Positions 16,917-24,741 of a DNA stretch of 64,000 bases are shown piece after piece. Origin of the DNA: Dyella sp. RRB7 (GTDB lineage: Bacteria > Pseudomonadota > Gammaproteobacteria > Xanthomonadales > Rhodanobacteraceae); NCBI RefSeq assembly GCF_022761115.1, contig NZ_JAKWJS010000009.1, positions 1 to 64,000 of the forward strand, read 5' to 3'. The notes below the pieces were generated by a model that saw only the letters and a list, made by a program, of their open reading frames with translations, ran no database searches and was not told where the DNA came from. The position numbers and the translations under genes were made by a program. Each line of letters starts with the position of its first letter. Positions within the stretch are counted from its first letter, which is position 1.

Positions 16917-17984
16917 ATGCGCCCCGTGTTTACCGTCACCATTCAATCTTCCGGCCGCCGTTTCCCGGTCGCGCCCGGCGAAACCGTGCTGGAAGCCGCG
17001 CAGCGCGCCGGCATCGCGTTGCCGTACTCGTGCCGGGCAGGCGTGTGCGGCAGCTGCAAGGCCACCCTGCTGGGCGGCCACTGCGCGTATCCGCGCAACC
17101 CGCCGGTCGCCTTGAGCGGCACTTCGCCCGCGCAGCATGCGATCCTGTTGTGCCAGGCCGTGCCCACCGGGGACCTGCTGATCGAGGCGCGCGAGGTCAC
17201 CTCGGTGGAGGACATCGCACGCCGCCAGCTCGACGTGGTGGTGGCCCGCAAATGGATGCTGGCGCCGGACGTGATCGGGCTGCACCTTCGGCCCGCCGCC
17301 GGCCAGCCACGCCTGCAATGGCTGCCGGGCCAATACCTGGACGTGCTGCTGGACGAAGGACGCCGCCGTCCGTTCTCCATCGCCAATCATCCGCAGGCGG
17401 ATGGCAGCATCGAGTTGCATGTGCGGCATGTGGCCGGTGGCGGCTTCACCTCGTGGGTCCACGACACGCTCAAGGAGGGCGATGCACTGCGCATCGAGGG
17501 CCCGCTGGGCACGTTTGTGCCACGCGAGGATTCGGAGCGGCCGATGATCTTCATGGCCGGTGGCACCGGCTTCGCGCCGGTGAAGGCCATCGTGGAGCAC
17601 TTCCTGGCGCTGGGCACGCGCCGGCCGATGCGCGTGTACTGGGGGGCTCGCAGCGCGGCGGATCTGTACCTGCGCGAGCTGGCCGCCGGCTGGGCCAGGA
17701 CGGCGCACGACCTGGTGTTCCACGCGGTGATTTCCGACCCCGAGGAAGCGGCGGCCAGCGGCCTGCGCATGGGGCTGGTGCACGAGGCGGTGCTGGAGGA
17801 CCAGCCGGATCTTTCCGGCTACGACGTCTATATGAGCGGGCCGCCGGCAATGATCGATGCCGGTCGCAAGCTGTTCACCGATGCCGGACTGCCGGAAGGG
17901 CGGCTTTACTACGACTCGTTCGACTATGCGCCGGACGTGCTGGCGCAGATTCTGGCCGGCCGCGCGGGCATCGTCGGCTTGTAG
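16917..17984 (+). CDS. Ferredoxin-type 2Fe-2S/FAD reductase (CDP-6-deoxy-glucoseen reductase-like)
   Basis: 355 aa. An N-terminal plant-type 2Fe-2S ferredoxin domain has the C-x4-C-x2-C pattern (CRAGVCGSC, near 37-45) and a fourth Cys in ILLCQ. An FNR-type module follows: FAD site RRPFSIAN and NAD(P)H-binding FMAGGTGFAPVKAI, ending in the C-terminal SGPPAMID motif. The arrangement is that of AscD/E3-like CDP-6-deoxy-delta-3,4-glucoseen reductases and related electron donors for oxygenases. No partner gene is nearby, so its electron acceptor is open. A GTG 9 nt downstream is an alternative start. Confidence 0.85.
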   Translation: MRPVFTVTIQSSGRRFPVAPGETVLEAAQRAGIALPYSCRAGVCGSCKATLLGGHCAYPRNPPVALSGTSPAQHAILLCQAVPTGDLLIEAREVTSVEDIARRQLDVVVARKWMLAPDVIGLHLRPAAGQPRLQWLPGQYLDVLLDEGRRRPFSIANHPQADGSIELHVRHVAGGGFTSWVHDTLKEGDALRIEGPLGTFVPREDSERPMIFMAGGTGFAPVKAIVEHFLALGTRRPMRVYWGARSAADLYLRELAAGWARTAHDLVFHAVISDPEEAAASGLRMGLVHEAVLEDQPDLSGYDVYMSGPPAMIDAGRKLFTDAGLPEGRLYYDSFDYAPDVLAQILAGRAGIVGL

Positions 17985-18059
17985 GCCGCGTCGGCGTGCC
18001 GGGTCCTGGAAAGGCTCCGCGCCGGAGCATCGCCATGGGCCGTCACCATCGTTACCGCA

Positions 18060-18992
18060 TCATCGTCGAACACCTTGCGGCGGGGGCACGGGGATGGCGA
18101 AGCCGCGCAGCCGCTCGATCAGTGCCTCGTATTCCGCCAGCGGCAGCAGAAAGTTCTGCACGACGAGAGCCCGGTTCTTTTTGCGCTTGCCCTTGGCATC
18201 CCAGCGGTTGGTGATCAGTTCCACGTTGATGGCACGCAAGGCCATGTCGCCGGGCTCGGCGATCAGTTCCAGCTCCACGCTGTGCCAGCTCGGCTGCGCG
18301 CGGCAAGCCTCGTAATCGAGGCGCTCAAGCTGCTGGAACGCGGAAAAGTCCCCGCGCTCGAACGCCGAGCGCAGCGCATCGGGCGTGGTATCGATGCCCA
18401 CGGCCTCGATCTTGAGCGCGGTGCTGGCCCACTTGCCGGTGCGCTCGGAATAGAGACGTATGCGGGTGGCGCCGGTGGCGGTCAGCAGCGCCAATGCGAT
18501 GACGATGGCGGCCTCGCCGCCCCAGATCCACAACATGTCATGGGTGGAGGCTGCCGCCCCCTGGCTGCCCACGTAGCGGCTCACGCTGAGGTGATAGTTC
18601 TGCGCCAGCCAGGTGAAGAAATCCTTCCAGCCGGCAGGACCGCTCAGCGCCAGTTGTTCGGCCACGGCGGCGCCATGGTCCAGCTGCAGTGCGATCCATA
18701 GTAGCCAGTGCAACCACAGGCCGAATACCGCGAGCAGCAGTGCCGCCAGCAGATTGAACGGCAACGAGCGCGATCTGCCGGCCTGGGCCGCGGCGGCGGC
18801 GGCAAACCCGACCAGCGCGCCGAACAGCACGGTCGCGATAAAGGAAAAGTAGATGAATGGGTTGTAGCGGACCACCAGCGCGTAAAGCGCCGCCAGCACC
18901 GCCACGTGCGCGCCGCCGTTGAACAGCACATGGAGCGGCGCCAGCGCGCCGATGCGGCCCGAGCGCACGTAGTACTTGTGGATGTGACTCAT
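18060..18992 (-). CDS. Multi-pass membrane protein of unknown function
   Basis: 310 aa. Four or five hydrophobic segments occupy the first two thirds: VLFNGGAHVAVLAALYALVV, FIYFSFIATVLFGALVGF, LLAALLLAVFGLWLHWLLWIAL and AAIVIALALLTATGA. A soluble C-terminal domain (~185-310) ends in a basic Lys/Arg stretch (DAKGKRKKNRALVV) and a Pro-rich tail. I do not recognise a family. The ATG at 18992 gives M-S-H-I-H-K-Y-Y. It is convergent with the reductase gene; 75 nt separate the stops. Confidence 0.65.
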   Translation of the reverse strand: MSHIHKYYVRSGRIGALAPLHVLFNGGAHVAVLAALYALVVRYNPFIYFSFIATVLFGALVGFAAAAAAQAGRSRSLPFNLLAALLLAVFGLWLHWLLWIALQLDHGAAVAEQLALSGPAGWKDFFTWLAQNYHLSVSRYVGSQGAAASTHDMLWIWGGEAAIVIALALLTATGATRIRLYSERTGKWASTALKIEAVGIDTTPDALRSAFERGDFSAFQQLERLDYEACRAQPSWHSVELELIAEPGDMALRAINVELITNRWDAKGKRKKNRALVVQNFLLPLAEYEALIERLRGFAIPVPPPQGVRR

Positions 18993-19263
18993 GATTTCGG
19001 CATTCGATGACTGGGGGACCCCGGTCATCCGGCAACGCGTACCGCGCATGGCGGGACGCGTTCGCATCGAGGCGATGCTTGCGGATGGGCTGGGGGTGGC
19101 GGGTGCGGCGATCTATCCGCGCCCACTCTAGCCAGCCGGTTGTGCCGAAAAAATCGGATGCATCTGAAACACGGGCATGCCCGGTTATCCAGGCAGGCTC
19201 TCAGCGGCGGCGCTGTTTGCGCCTCGTTGGGACAGCACGGCGGCCGCCCGCGGCAGAAGCCGC

Positions 19264-19710
19264 CTAGTTCTTGCCCTTGGCCACCGGCAACTGCGCCTGC
19301 TGCCAGGCCTGCACGCCGCCGCCCAGGGTGTAGACCTTGCTGAAGCCGGCCTTGACCAGGCGCTGCGCCGCCTTGGCGCTGGCGCCGCGGCCATCCTTGT
19401 CGATCAGCACCACCGGCACGTCCTTGGCCTTGATCAGGTCCTTGTGCTCGGGGTCGAACTGGCTCATCGCCACATGCCGGGAGCCGGGCACGTGCGCCTT
19501 CTCGAATTCCGCATAGGCGGACAGGTCCACCAGCAGCGGGCCTTCGCGGTTGATCAGCAGGGTCAGGCCGGCCGGGGTCAGCTCCTTGTACTTGCGGAAC
19601 AGCGTGAGGATTTCCATCACGATGATCGCCAGCAGCAGGATCAGGAACAGCGCGACCAGCGCCAGATGGTTGCCGACGAATTCGGGCAGCTTGTGCAGGA
19701 CATCGTTCAT
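19264..19710 (-). CDS. Membrane-anchored rhodanese-fold protein, YibN-like, lacking the catalytic Cys
   Basis: 148 aa. One N-terminal membrane helix (HLALVALFLILLLAIIVMEIL, ~15-36) is followed by a rhodanese domain (LLVDLSAYAEFEKAHVPGSRHV, then YTLGGGVQAWQQAQLPV). The active-site loop reads VVLIDKDGRGASAKAA: Asp stands where rhodaneses carry the sulfur-accepting Cys, so sulfurtransferase activity is unlikely. E. coli YibN has the same anchor and a similarly degenerate loop. The start is supported by GGAAA 7 nt upstream. Confidence 0.8.
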   Translation of the reverse strand: MNDVLHKLPEFVGNHLALVALFLILLLAIIVMEILTLFRKYKELTPAGLTLLINREGPLLVDLSAYAEFEKAHVPGSRHVAMSQFDPEHKDLIKAKDVPVVLIDKDGRGASAKAAQRLVKAGFSKVYTLGGGVQAWQQAQLPVAKGKN

Positions 19711-19793
19711 TGGAAAGTTTCCGCAGGCGCGGGTGGACCGCGCGGAGTGAACAGAGCCGGCGATTATACGGCCTGCGTGTCCCGAACAGGTTC

Positions 19794-20207
19794 TTACTGG
19801 CGGCTGATATCGGGCAGGCCGGTGAGCAGCCACCAGTGCTTGCTCTGGGCGTCGTAGCGCCAGGTCTGGTGGTCGGTCACGGTGCGTTCGGACTGCGTGT
19901 TCACGTTCACCAGGTTGATCTGCACCACCTGGGTCACTTCGTCCTTGCCGTTGGGGATCGGGCCGTTGCCCTCGTCGTAGCCGCTCACCTTGTATTGCTG
20001 GTAGCGCGCCAGTTCCAGCGTGGACAACGGATGCGCATCGCGCACCTTGGGGTCGACGAACTGCAGTGCACCCTGGAAATCGCCCCAGCGCACGGTGCTG
20101 GCATAGGCGTTGAGCGTGTTGGTGAGCGAGTCGCTGCGCTGGTCGGTGGCGCAACCGCCGAGCAGCAGCATGGAAAGCACGACGAGCAAGGTCAGGATGC
20201 GGCGCAT
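19794..20207 (-). CDS. Small lipoprotein, function unknown
   Basis: 137 aa. A lipoprotein signal (MRRILTLLVVLSMLLLGGC, lipobox LLGGC with the lipidated Cys at residue 19) predicts anchoring in the outer or inner membrane. The mature part is an alpha/beta domain ending YDAQSKHWWLLTGLPDIS. An NTF2-like fold is possible, but this is a guess from the Y-A-S-T-V-R-W-G-D-F pattern. It lies between the rhodanese-like gene and the YiiD-like gene, all on the minus strand. Confidence 0.75.
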   Translation of the reverse strand: MRRILTLLVVLSMLLLGGCATDQRSDSLTNTLNAYASTVRWGDFQGALQFVDPKVRDAHPLSTLELARYQQYKVSGYDEGNGPIPNGKDEVTQVVQINLVNVNTQSERTVTDHQTWRYDAQSKHWWLLTGLPDISRQ

Positions 20208-20259
20208 GGACGGTTCCCCCGGGTAAGGCCGCCATTCTGCCGCAACCGCGCCCGCGTTT

Positions 20260-20742
20260 TCATACGGCGTCGGGCGAGCGGCGCTTGGCCACGAAACGCG
20301 CCGCCAGCGTGGCCGCCGGCTTCTCGCCGGTGCCGGGCACCTGGCAGCTCACCTCGATGCGGGCGCGGCCGCGGGCGGCCAGGGTGTCGAAGAAGGTGGC
20401 CCAGTCCGCGCCTTCGCCCAGGCGGGCTTCGCTGCGGAAGTCGTTCCATACCGGTTCGAGGTAGCGCACGGTCGATTCGCCCACGAACACGTCGCAGTCC
20501 AGCCCGCGCAGGCGCAGCTCCAGTTCGACCAGGCCCCAGCCGGTCAGCGTCATCGCGCTCACCAGGCTGCCGCCGAAGGCGCAGCCCTTGTCGTTGATGT
20601 TGGGGGCCAGCGGCGCCGCGATCGACAGGTGATGCTCGTCGCAGTCGTGCAACTGGAGATCCATGCTGTGCGCCAAGGGGATTTCATCGCGCATGAAGGT
20701 GACCAGCTTGCGCGCGAGGGTCTGTCGTTCAGTCGAGCTCAT
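20260..20742 (-). CDS. YiiD C-terminal-type thioesterase
   Basis: 160 aa. Matches the hotdog domain found at the C-terminus of E. coli YiiD: PLAPNINDKGCAFGGSLVSAMTLTGWGLVEL (near 45-75), VGESTVRYLEPV and ARIEVSCQVPGTGE. Here it stands alone, without the GNAT acetyltransferase half. A thioesterase activity is predicted from the fold; the substrate is unknown. It is divergent from hemD. Confidence 0.8.
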   Translation of the reverse strand: MSSTERQTLARKLVTFMRDEIPLAHSMDLQLHDCDEHHLSIAAPLAPNINDKGCAFGGSLVSAMTLTGWGLVELELRLRGLDCDVFVGESTVRYLEPVWNDFRSEARLGEGADWATFFDTLAARGRARIEVSCQVPGTGEKPAATLAARFVAKRRSPDAV

Positions 20743-20853
20743 CGGAATCGGGGGCGATCAGGAGAGCGCGTAGTGTACGCACCCTTGCCGCATGCGACTG
20801 CCTGGCCCATGGCCGTTACACTGCCGGCGTCTTTCATGTAGGGCGACAACGGC

Positions 20854-21621
20854 GTGCGACAGGCCACGACACCGGCGGAACCGCCACTGCACGGGCGCAC
20901 CGTGGTCATCACGCGTCCGGCGGGTACCGGTTCGCGCCTGGCCGGCCAGGTCCGCCGGCATGGTGGCGTGCCGCTGCTGCTGCCGGGGTTGTCGTTGCGC
21001 GGCATGGACCCTGCGGCGCCCGTCGCCGCCGCCTTGGGCGCCGCCCTCGACGATGAGCTGCTGATATTCACCAGCCCGGCCGCCGTGCGTTTTGCCGTCC
21101 GCCTGCTGCCGCTGCGCACGCGGGCGACGGTGCTGGCGGTAGGGCAGGGCACGGCGCGCGCGTTGCGCCGCCATGGCGTGGACGCGCCGCTGGCGCCGAC
21201 GGGGCGACAGGACAGCGAGGGCTTGCTCGACCATCCCGTGCTGGCCGACGTGCAGGACCGGCGCGTGGCGCTGGTTGGCGCGCCCGGCGGCCGGGGCGTG
21301 TTGCGGGCCGAACTGGTGACGCGCGGCGCGCAGCTGCGCGAAGTGCATGTGTACCAGCGCGTCGCGCCGCGTTGGCAGCGGCGGCAACTCGACGCGGTGG
21401 CGCACCTGCCGGCGGACGCGTGCGTGCTGCTGTCCAGCGCCGAGGCACTGGAGCGTCTTCGTGATGGCTTGCCCGCGGCGGTCTACGCCCGGCTGAGTGG
21501 GGCCGTGGCCGTGGTGAGCAGCGAGCGGCTTGCCGAGGCGGCGCGCGCGGCGGGGTTCCAGCGCATCGTGCTGGCCGCGTCGGCGCTGTCGGCCGATCTG
21601 TTGGCAGCGGCAGCGCGCTGA
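20854..21621 (+). CDS. hemD: Uroporphyrinogen-III synthase
   Basis: 255 aa, starting at a GTG. Two similar alpha/beta lobes: GRTVVITRPAGTGSRLAG with LIFTSPAAVRF in the first, then VALVGAPGGRGVLRAEL with VLLSSAEALERL in the second. The enzyme closes hydroxymethylbilane to uroporphyrinogen III in tetrapyrrole synthesis. HemD sequences diverge strongly; the call rests on these landmarks plus position directly before hemX and hemY. hemC, often the upstream neighbour, is absent here: the upstream gene is a divergent thioesterase. Confidence 0.85.
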   Translation: MRQATTPAEPPLHGRTVVITRPAGTGSRLAGQVRRHGGVPLLLPGLSLRGMDPAAPVAAALGAALDDELLIFTSPAAVRFAVRLLPLRTRATVLAVGQGTARALRRHGVDAPLAPTGRQDSEGLLDHPVLADVQDRRVALVGAPGGRGVLRAELVTRGAQLREVHVYQRVAPRWQRRQLDAVAHLPADACVLLSSAEALERLRDGLPAAVYARLSGAVAVVSSERLAEAARAAGFQRIVLAASALSADLLAAAAR

Positions 21622-21680
21622 CGGCAAAAGGTCGCCTTTCACGCCCACTTCATGCGAGCTCCCCGTCACGGGCTGTTAGC

Positions 21681-22790
21681 ATGTCGCGCATGAGCCAAGA
21701 CGACTCCTCACCCCAAACGGGCGCGTCCGCGGGCGCGCGATCTGATGCTTCCCGCCGTACGGCGGCCACACCGCCGCGTCGCGGTGGCGGCACGCTGGCT
21801 GTCGCCTTGCTGCTTTCGCTGGTGGCGGTCGGCGGCGCCGGCTACGTCGGCTGGCGCCAATGGCAGCAGGAACAGGGCAATGCCGCGGGCAGCGCGGCGC
21901 TCACCGGCCTGCAGCAGCGCGTGAATCAGTTGGAAAGCGCCTTCACTGCCAGCGACAGCGAGCGCAACCTGCTGCGCCAGCGGCTGGGCGATGCCGATCA
22001 GGTCAACCGCTCGCTGCGCGAGGAATTGCTGAGCCAGGCCGAGCGTACGCGCAACCTCGAAGATGCGGTGGCCAAGCTGTCGGAGAAGACGCTGTCCGGC
22101 CACGACGCCATGTTGCTGGACGAAACCGAATCGCTGCTGCGCATGGCCAAGGAACGCTACGAGCTGTTCCACGATGCGCAAGGCGCCGCCGCAGCCTATG
22201 CACTGGCCGACCAGGCGCTCGCCGCGGTGGATGACGGCGCGTTCTCCGGCCTGCGCCAGAGCATTGGCGCGGAGCGCGAGGCATTGGCCAAGAGCCAGCC
22301 GGCGGGCTTGGACGCGTCGCTGTCGACCCTCACTGCGCTGCGCGCCGCCACGCTGGCGTTGCCGCTCAAGCCGCTCGACGCGCCCGCTTCGGGCAGCACG
22401 GCCGGCGGCTGGTCACGCATCGTCGCGACGCTCAACGAGGTGGTGAAGGTGCAACGCGCCAACGGCGCGCCGCTGTCGGTGGCCGATGCCCGCTTTGCAC
22501 GCGAGCTGGCGGCGATCGATCTGGCACAGGCGCAGGCCGCGCTGCTGGCCTCCGATCATGAAGCCTATGTAGCCGCGCTCAAGCGCGCCGATGCCGGCAT
22601 CGCCGCGCAGTTCGACGCGAATGCGCCGGCGGTGCAACAGGCCCGTGCCCAATTGGCCACGCTGATCGCGCAACAGTCGGTCACCCCAGTGCAGCTGGGG
22701 GCTGCCTTGAACGAACTGCGCAACCTGCGCGCGGTGCATGCGCTCAAGCCCGCCTCCAGCAGCAGCGCAGCGGCCGGGGCCAAGCCATGA
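21681..22790 (+). CDS. hemX: HemX family membrane protein
   Basis: 369 aa. A cytoplasmic Ser/Ala/Arg-rich N-terminus (~1-35), one membrane helix (GTLAVALLLSLVAVGGAGYVGW, ~37-58), then a long periplasmic coiled coil and helical domain (LLRMAKERYELFHDAQGAAAAYALADQAL and similar). HemX proteins of proteobacteria are found with hemD but lack a proven catalytic role; older annotations as uroporphyrinogen methyltransferase come from fused versions. A second ATG nine bases downstream is an equally good start. Overlaps hemY by 4 nt. Confidence 0.88.
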   Translation: MSRMSQDDSSPQTGASAGARSDASRRTAATPPRRGGGTLAVALLLSLVAVGGAGYVGWRQWQQEQGNAAGSAALTGLQQRVNQLESAFTASDSERNLLRQRLGDADQVNRSLREELLSQAERTRNLEDAVAKLSEKTLSGHDAMLLDETESLLRMAKERYELFHDAQGAAAAYALADQALAAVDDGAFSGLRQSIGAEREALAKSQPAGLDASLSTLTALRAATLALPLKPLDAPASGSTAGGWSRIVATLNEVVKVQRANGAPLSVADARFARELAAIDLAQAQAALLASDHEAYVAALKRADAGIAAQFDANAPAVQQARAQLATLIAQQSVTPVQLGAALNELRNLRAVHALKPASSSSAAAGAKP

Positions 22791-24043
22791 AGCTGTGGCG
22801 CTGGATCCTGCTGCTGGTGATCCTGGCAGCGCTGGCCGCGTTCGGCTGGCATTGGGTAGCGGAAGACCCGGGCTACGTGCTGGTGCAGTTGCGTGGCTGG
22901 CAGGCGGAAACCACCGTGCTCGCCGCAGTGGTCATCCTGCTGCTGGCATGGGCGCTGCTTGGCGCCGTGTGGTTTCTGGTGCGCTGGCCGTTCGGTGCGT
23001 TCTCGCGCCGTCATCGCCGGCTCAGCCGGCAGAAGATGGGCGAAGGGCTGATCGCCTTGATGGAAGGCCGTCACGGCGATGCCGAGCGCGACCTGCATCG
23101 CGCCTCGCGGCTGGATGTGCTGCGCGGTCCCGCGCTGCTGGCAGCGGCCGAGGCCGCCTCACGCCGTGGCGAGAACAGCCGAGCGCTGACCACGCTGGAC
23201 GAAGCCGGCCAGGTGGCGCCGCGCGCGGCCCGCGTGCTGCGCGCCCGCGTATTGCGCCGCGAAGGCCGGCCCGCCGAGGCGGTGAACCTGCTGGCGACGG
23301 AGGCGGACAGCGGCAACCTCACGCCCGGTGGCTGGCGCGAACTCGCGCTGGCCGCCATGGCCAGTGGCGACATGCGTCGTGCCCGACAGGCGCTGGAGCC
23401 GTTGCAGAAAAGCGGCGCCCTGGGCACGCGTGGCTATGCCGCACTGGAAGCCCGGGTGCTGGCCGCTTCGCTGCGTGCCGCGCCGGATGCGGCAGCGCTC
23501 AACGCGATGTGGTCGCAGCTGCCCAAGGCGCAGCGACGCGTGCCTGCGGCGATCGATGCCTATGCACGCCGCGCCGCGTCGTTCGGCATGGTGCTGCCGG
23601 CCATGGACGAGGTGGAATCGGCGTTGCGGCGCGAATGGTCGCCGCTGCTGATCGAAACCTACGGCGCGCTGGGTGCCGAGGATATCGAAGCGCGCCTGCG
23701 TCGCGCCGAATCCTGGCTGGATGCACACCCCAACGACGCGGCCCTGCTGCTGACGCTGGGGCGCATGTGCGCGCGCCTGCAGCTGTGGGGCAAGGCTTCG
23801 CAGTACCTGGAGCGCTCGCTGGCGCTCTCGCCCACCAGCGCGGCCTGGGAAGCCCTTGGCGACGTGCATGCCGGCCAGGACGATGCGGCGATGGCGCAGC
23901 GCTGCTATCGCAACGCGCTGGCGCTCGCCCGTGGCGAACCGACCGAACCCTTGCCGCAGGGCGCACGCGCCACGCGCCTGGATACGCGTCCCATCGCGAT
24001 GGAAGAGCGCAGCGAGCACGGCGTGCCGCGCCTGCCGGAGTAG
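22787..24043 (+). CDS. hemY: HemY (porphyrin-associated TPR membrane protein)
   Basis: 418 aa. Two N-terminal membrane helices (~4-22 and ~43-65) and the HemY_N pattern DPGYVLVQLRGWQAETT with FSRRHRRLSRQKMGEGLIALMEGRHGDAERDL, followed by TPR-like repeats to the C-terminus. It is the proteobacterial HemY of the hemCDXY cluster, not protoporphyrinogen oxidase. Its ATG overlaps the hemX stop (ATGA), indicating coupled translation. Confidence 0.9.
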   Translation: MKLWRWILLLVILAALAAFGWHWVAEDPGYVLVQLRGWQAETTVLAAVVILLLAWALLGAVWFLVRWPFGAFSRRHRRLSRQKMGEGLIALMEGRHGDAERDLHRASRLDVLRGPALLAAAEAASRRGENSRALTTLDEAGQVAPRAARVLRARVLRREGRPAEAVNLLATEADSGNLTPGGWRELALAAMASGDMRRARQALEPLQKSGALGTRGYAALEARVLAASLRAAPDAAALNAMWSQLPKAQRRVPAAIDAYARRAASFGMVLPAMDEVESALRREWSPLLIETYGALGAEDIEARLRRAESWLDAHPNDAALLLTLGRMCARLQLWGKASQYLERSLALSPTSAAWEALGDVHAGQDDAAMAQRCYRNALALARGEPTEPLPQGARATRLDTRPIAMEERSEHGVPRLPE

Positions 24044-24060
24044 CTGGTTGCGCTGACTTC

Positions 24061-24079
24061 TCCCCTGCTTGCAGGGGGA
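24061..24079. terminator. Candidate hairpin between convergent hemY and FUSC genes
   Basis: TCCCCTGC, loop TT, GCAGGGGGA. It lies in the 99-nt gap between two converging genes, where a bidirectional terminator is expected, but there is no clear T tract on either side. It could also be one of the short C/G-rich dispersed repeats of these genomes. Confidence 0.35.
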
Positions 24080-24142
24080 GGGGGCGGCCAGGCATAGCCT
24101 CGCCGGGGCGGCGATGAACCCGAGGTCGGAAGAAGCGCCAGC

Positions 24143-24721
24143 TCAGGCATCGCGCTGCCCGCCGCCCACCCAGCGCAGCTTTATGCGCTCGGCGACCCCG
24201 ACCACCACCAGGGCGCAGGCAATGCCCACCGCCACTTCGCCCATGCGGGTCAGCGCGATGACCCAGAACGAGCCGAAATGCGGAACCAGCATCACGATGG
24301 TGGTGGTGCTGGCGCTGAGTCGCGCGGCGCTGCCCAGGCCGGATATCCAGCAGGCGGTAATGGCCACCACGATGGCGATGGCATAGGCGATGTAGTGATC
24401 GCCACCGAGCAGGGCCGCACCGAGGCCCACCACGCCGCCAACGCACGCGCCGATGATCTGGTCGCGTGCCGAGGCGCGGGTGTCGAGATAGGTCTGCTGG
24501 GTCACCGCGATCGAGGTCAGGGCGGCCCAGAACGCCTGCTGGGCATGCAGCAGCAAGCCCAGGCCATAGGCGGCGCTTGCCGCGACCAACGCCAGCAGGG
24601 CCATCCACAAGCCTTGCAGTATGCGATGAGTCCATGGCTGGTCGCGGTAGATCTGCTCGATGTCCAGCTGGAAATCGAGCAGGCGGCGCAGGTTGTCGCG
24701 CAGGGGCGGTTTGTCGCTCAT
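24143..24721 (-). CDS. FUSC family membrane protein
   Basis: 192 aa. Membrane helices: LQGLWMALLALVAASAAYGLGLLL, IIGACVGGVVGLGAALL, YIAYAIAIVVAITACWISGL and VAVGIACALVVVGVAERI. The QQAFWAALTSIAVTQQTYLDTRASARDQIIGACVGG block is typical of the FUSC/aromatic acid exporter family (AaeB-like, short form). Transport substrate unknown. GAGGGATC precedes the ATG; it starts 20 nt after the uvrD stop, so it is probably co-transcribed with uvrD. Confidence 0.8.
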   Translation of the reverse strand: MSDKPPLRDNLRRLLDFQLDIEQIYRDQPWTHRILQGLWMALLALVAASAAYGLGLLLHAQQAFWAALTSIAVTQQTYLDTRASARDQIIGACVGGVVGLGAALLGGDHYIAYAIAIVVAITACWISGLGSAARLSASTTTIVMLVPHFGSFWVIALTRMGEVAVGIACALVVVGVAERIKLRWVGGGQRDA

Positions 24722-24741
24722 GATCCCTCGGAGCCGCGGTC

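Noticed and set aside
20854-24043. Annotating hemY as protoporphyrinogen oxidase or hemX as uroporphyrinogen methyltransferase
   Set aside because: The products are membrane-anchored helical/TPR proteins without FAD-binding or SAM-methyltransferase motifs; the shared gene names are historical.
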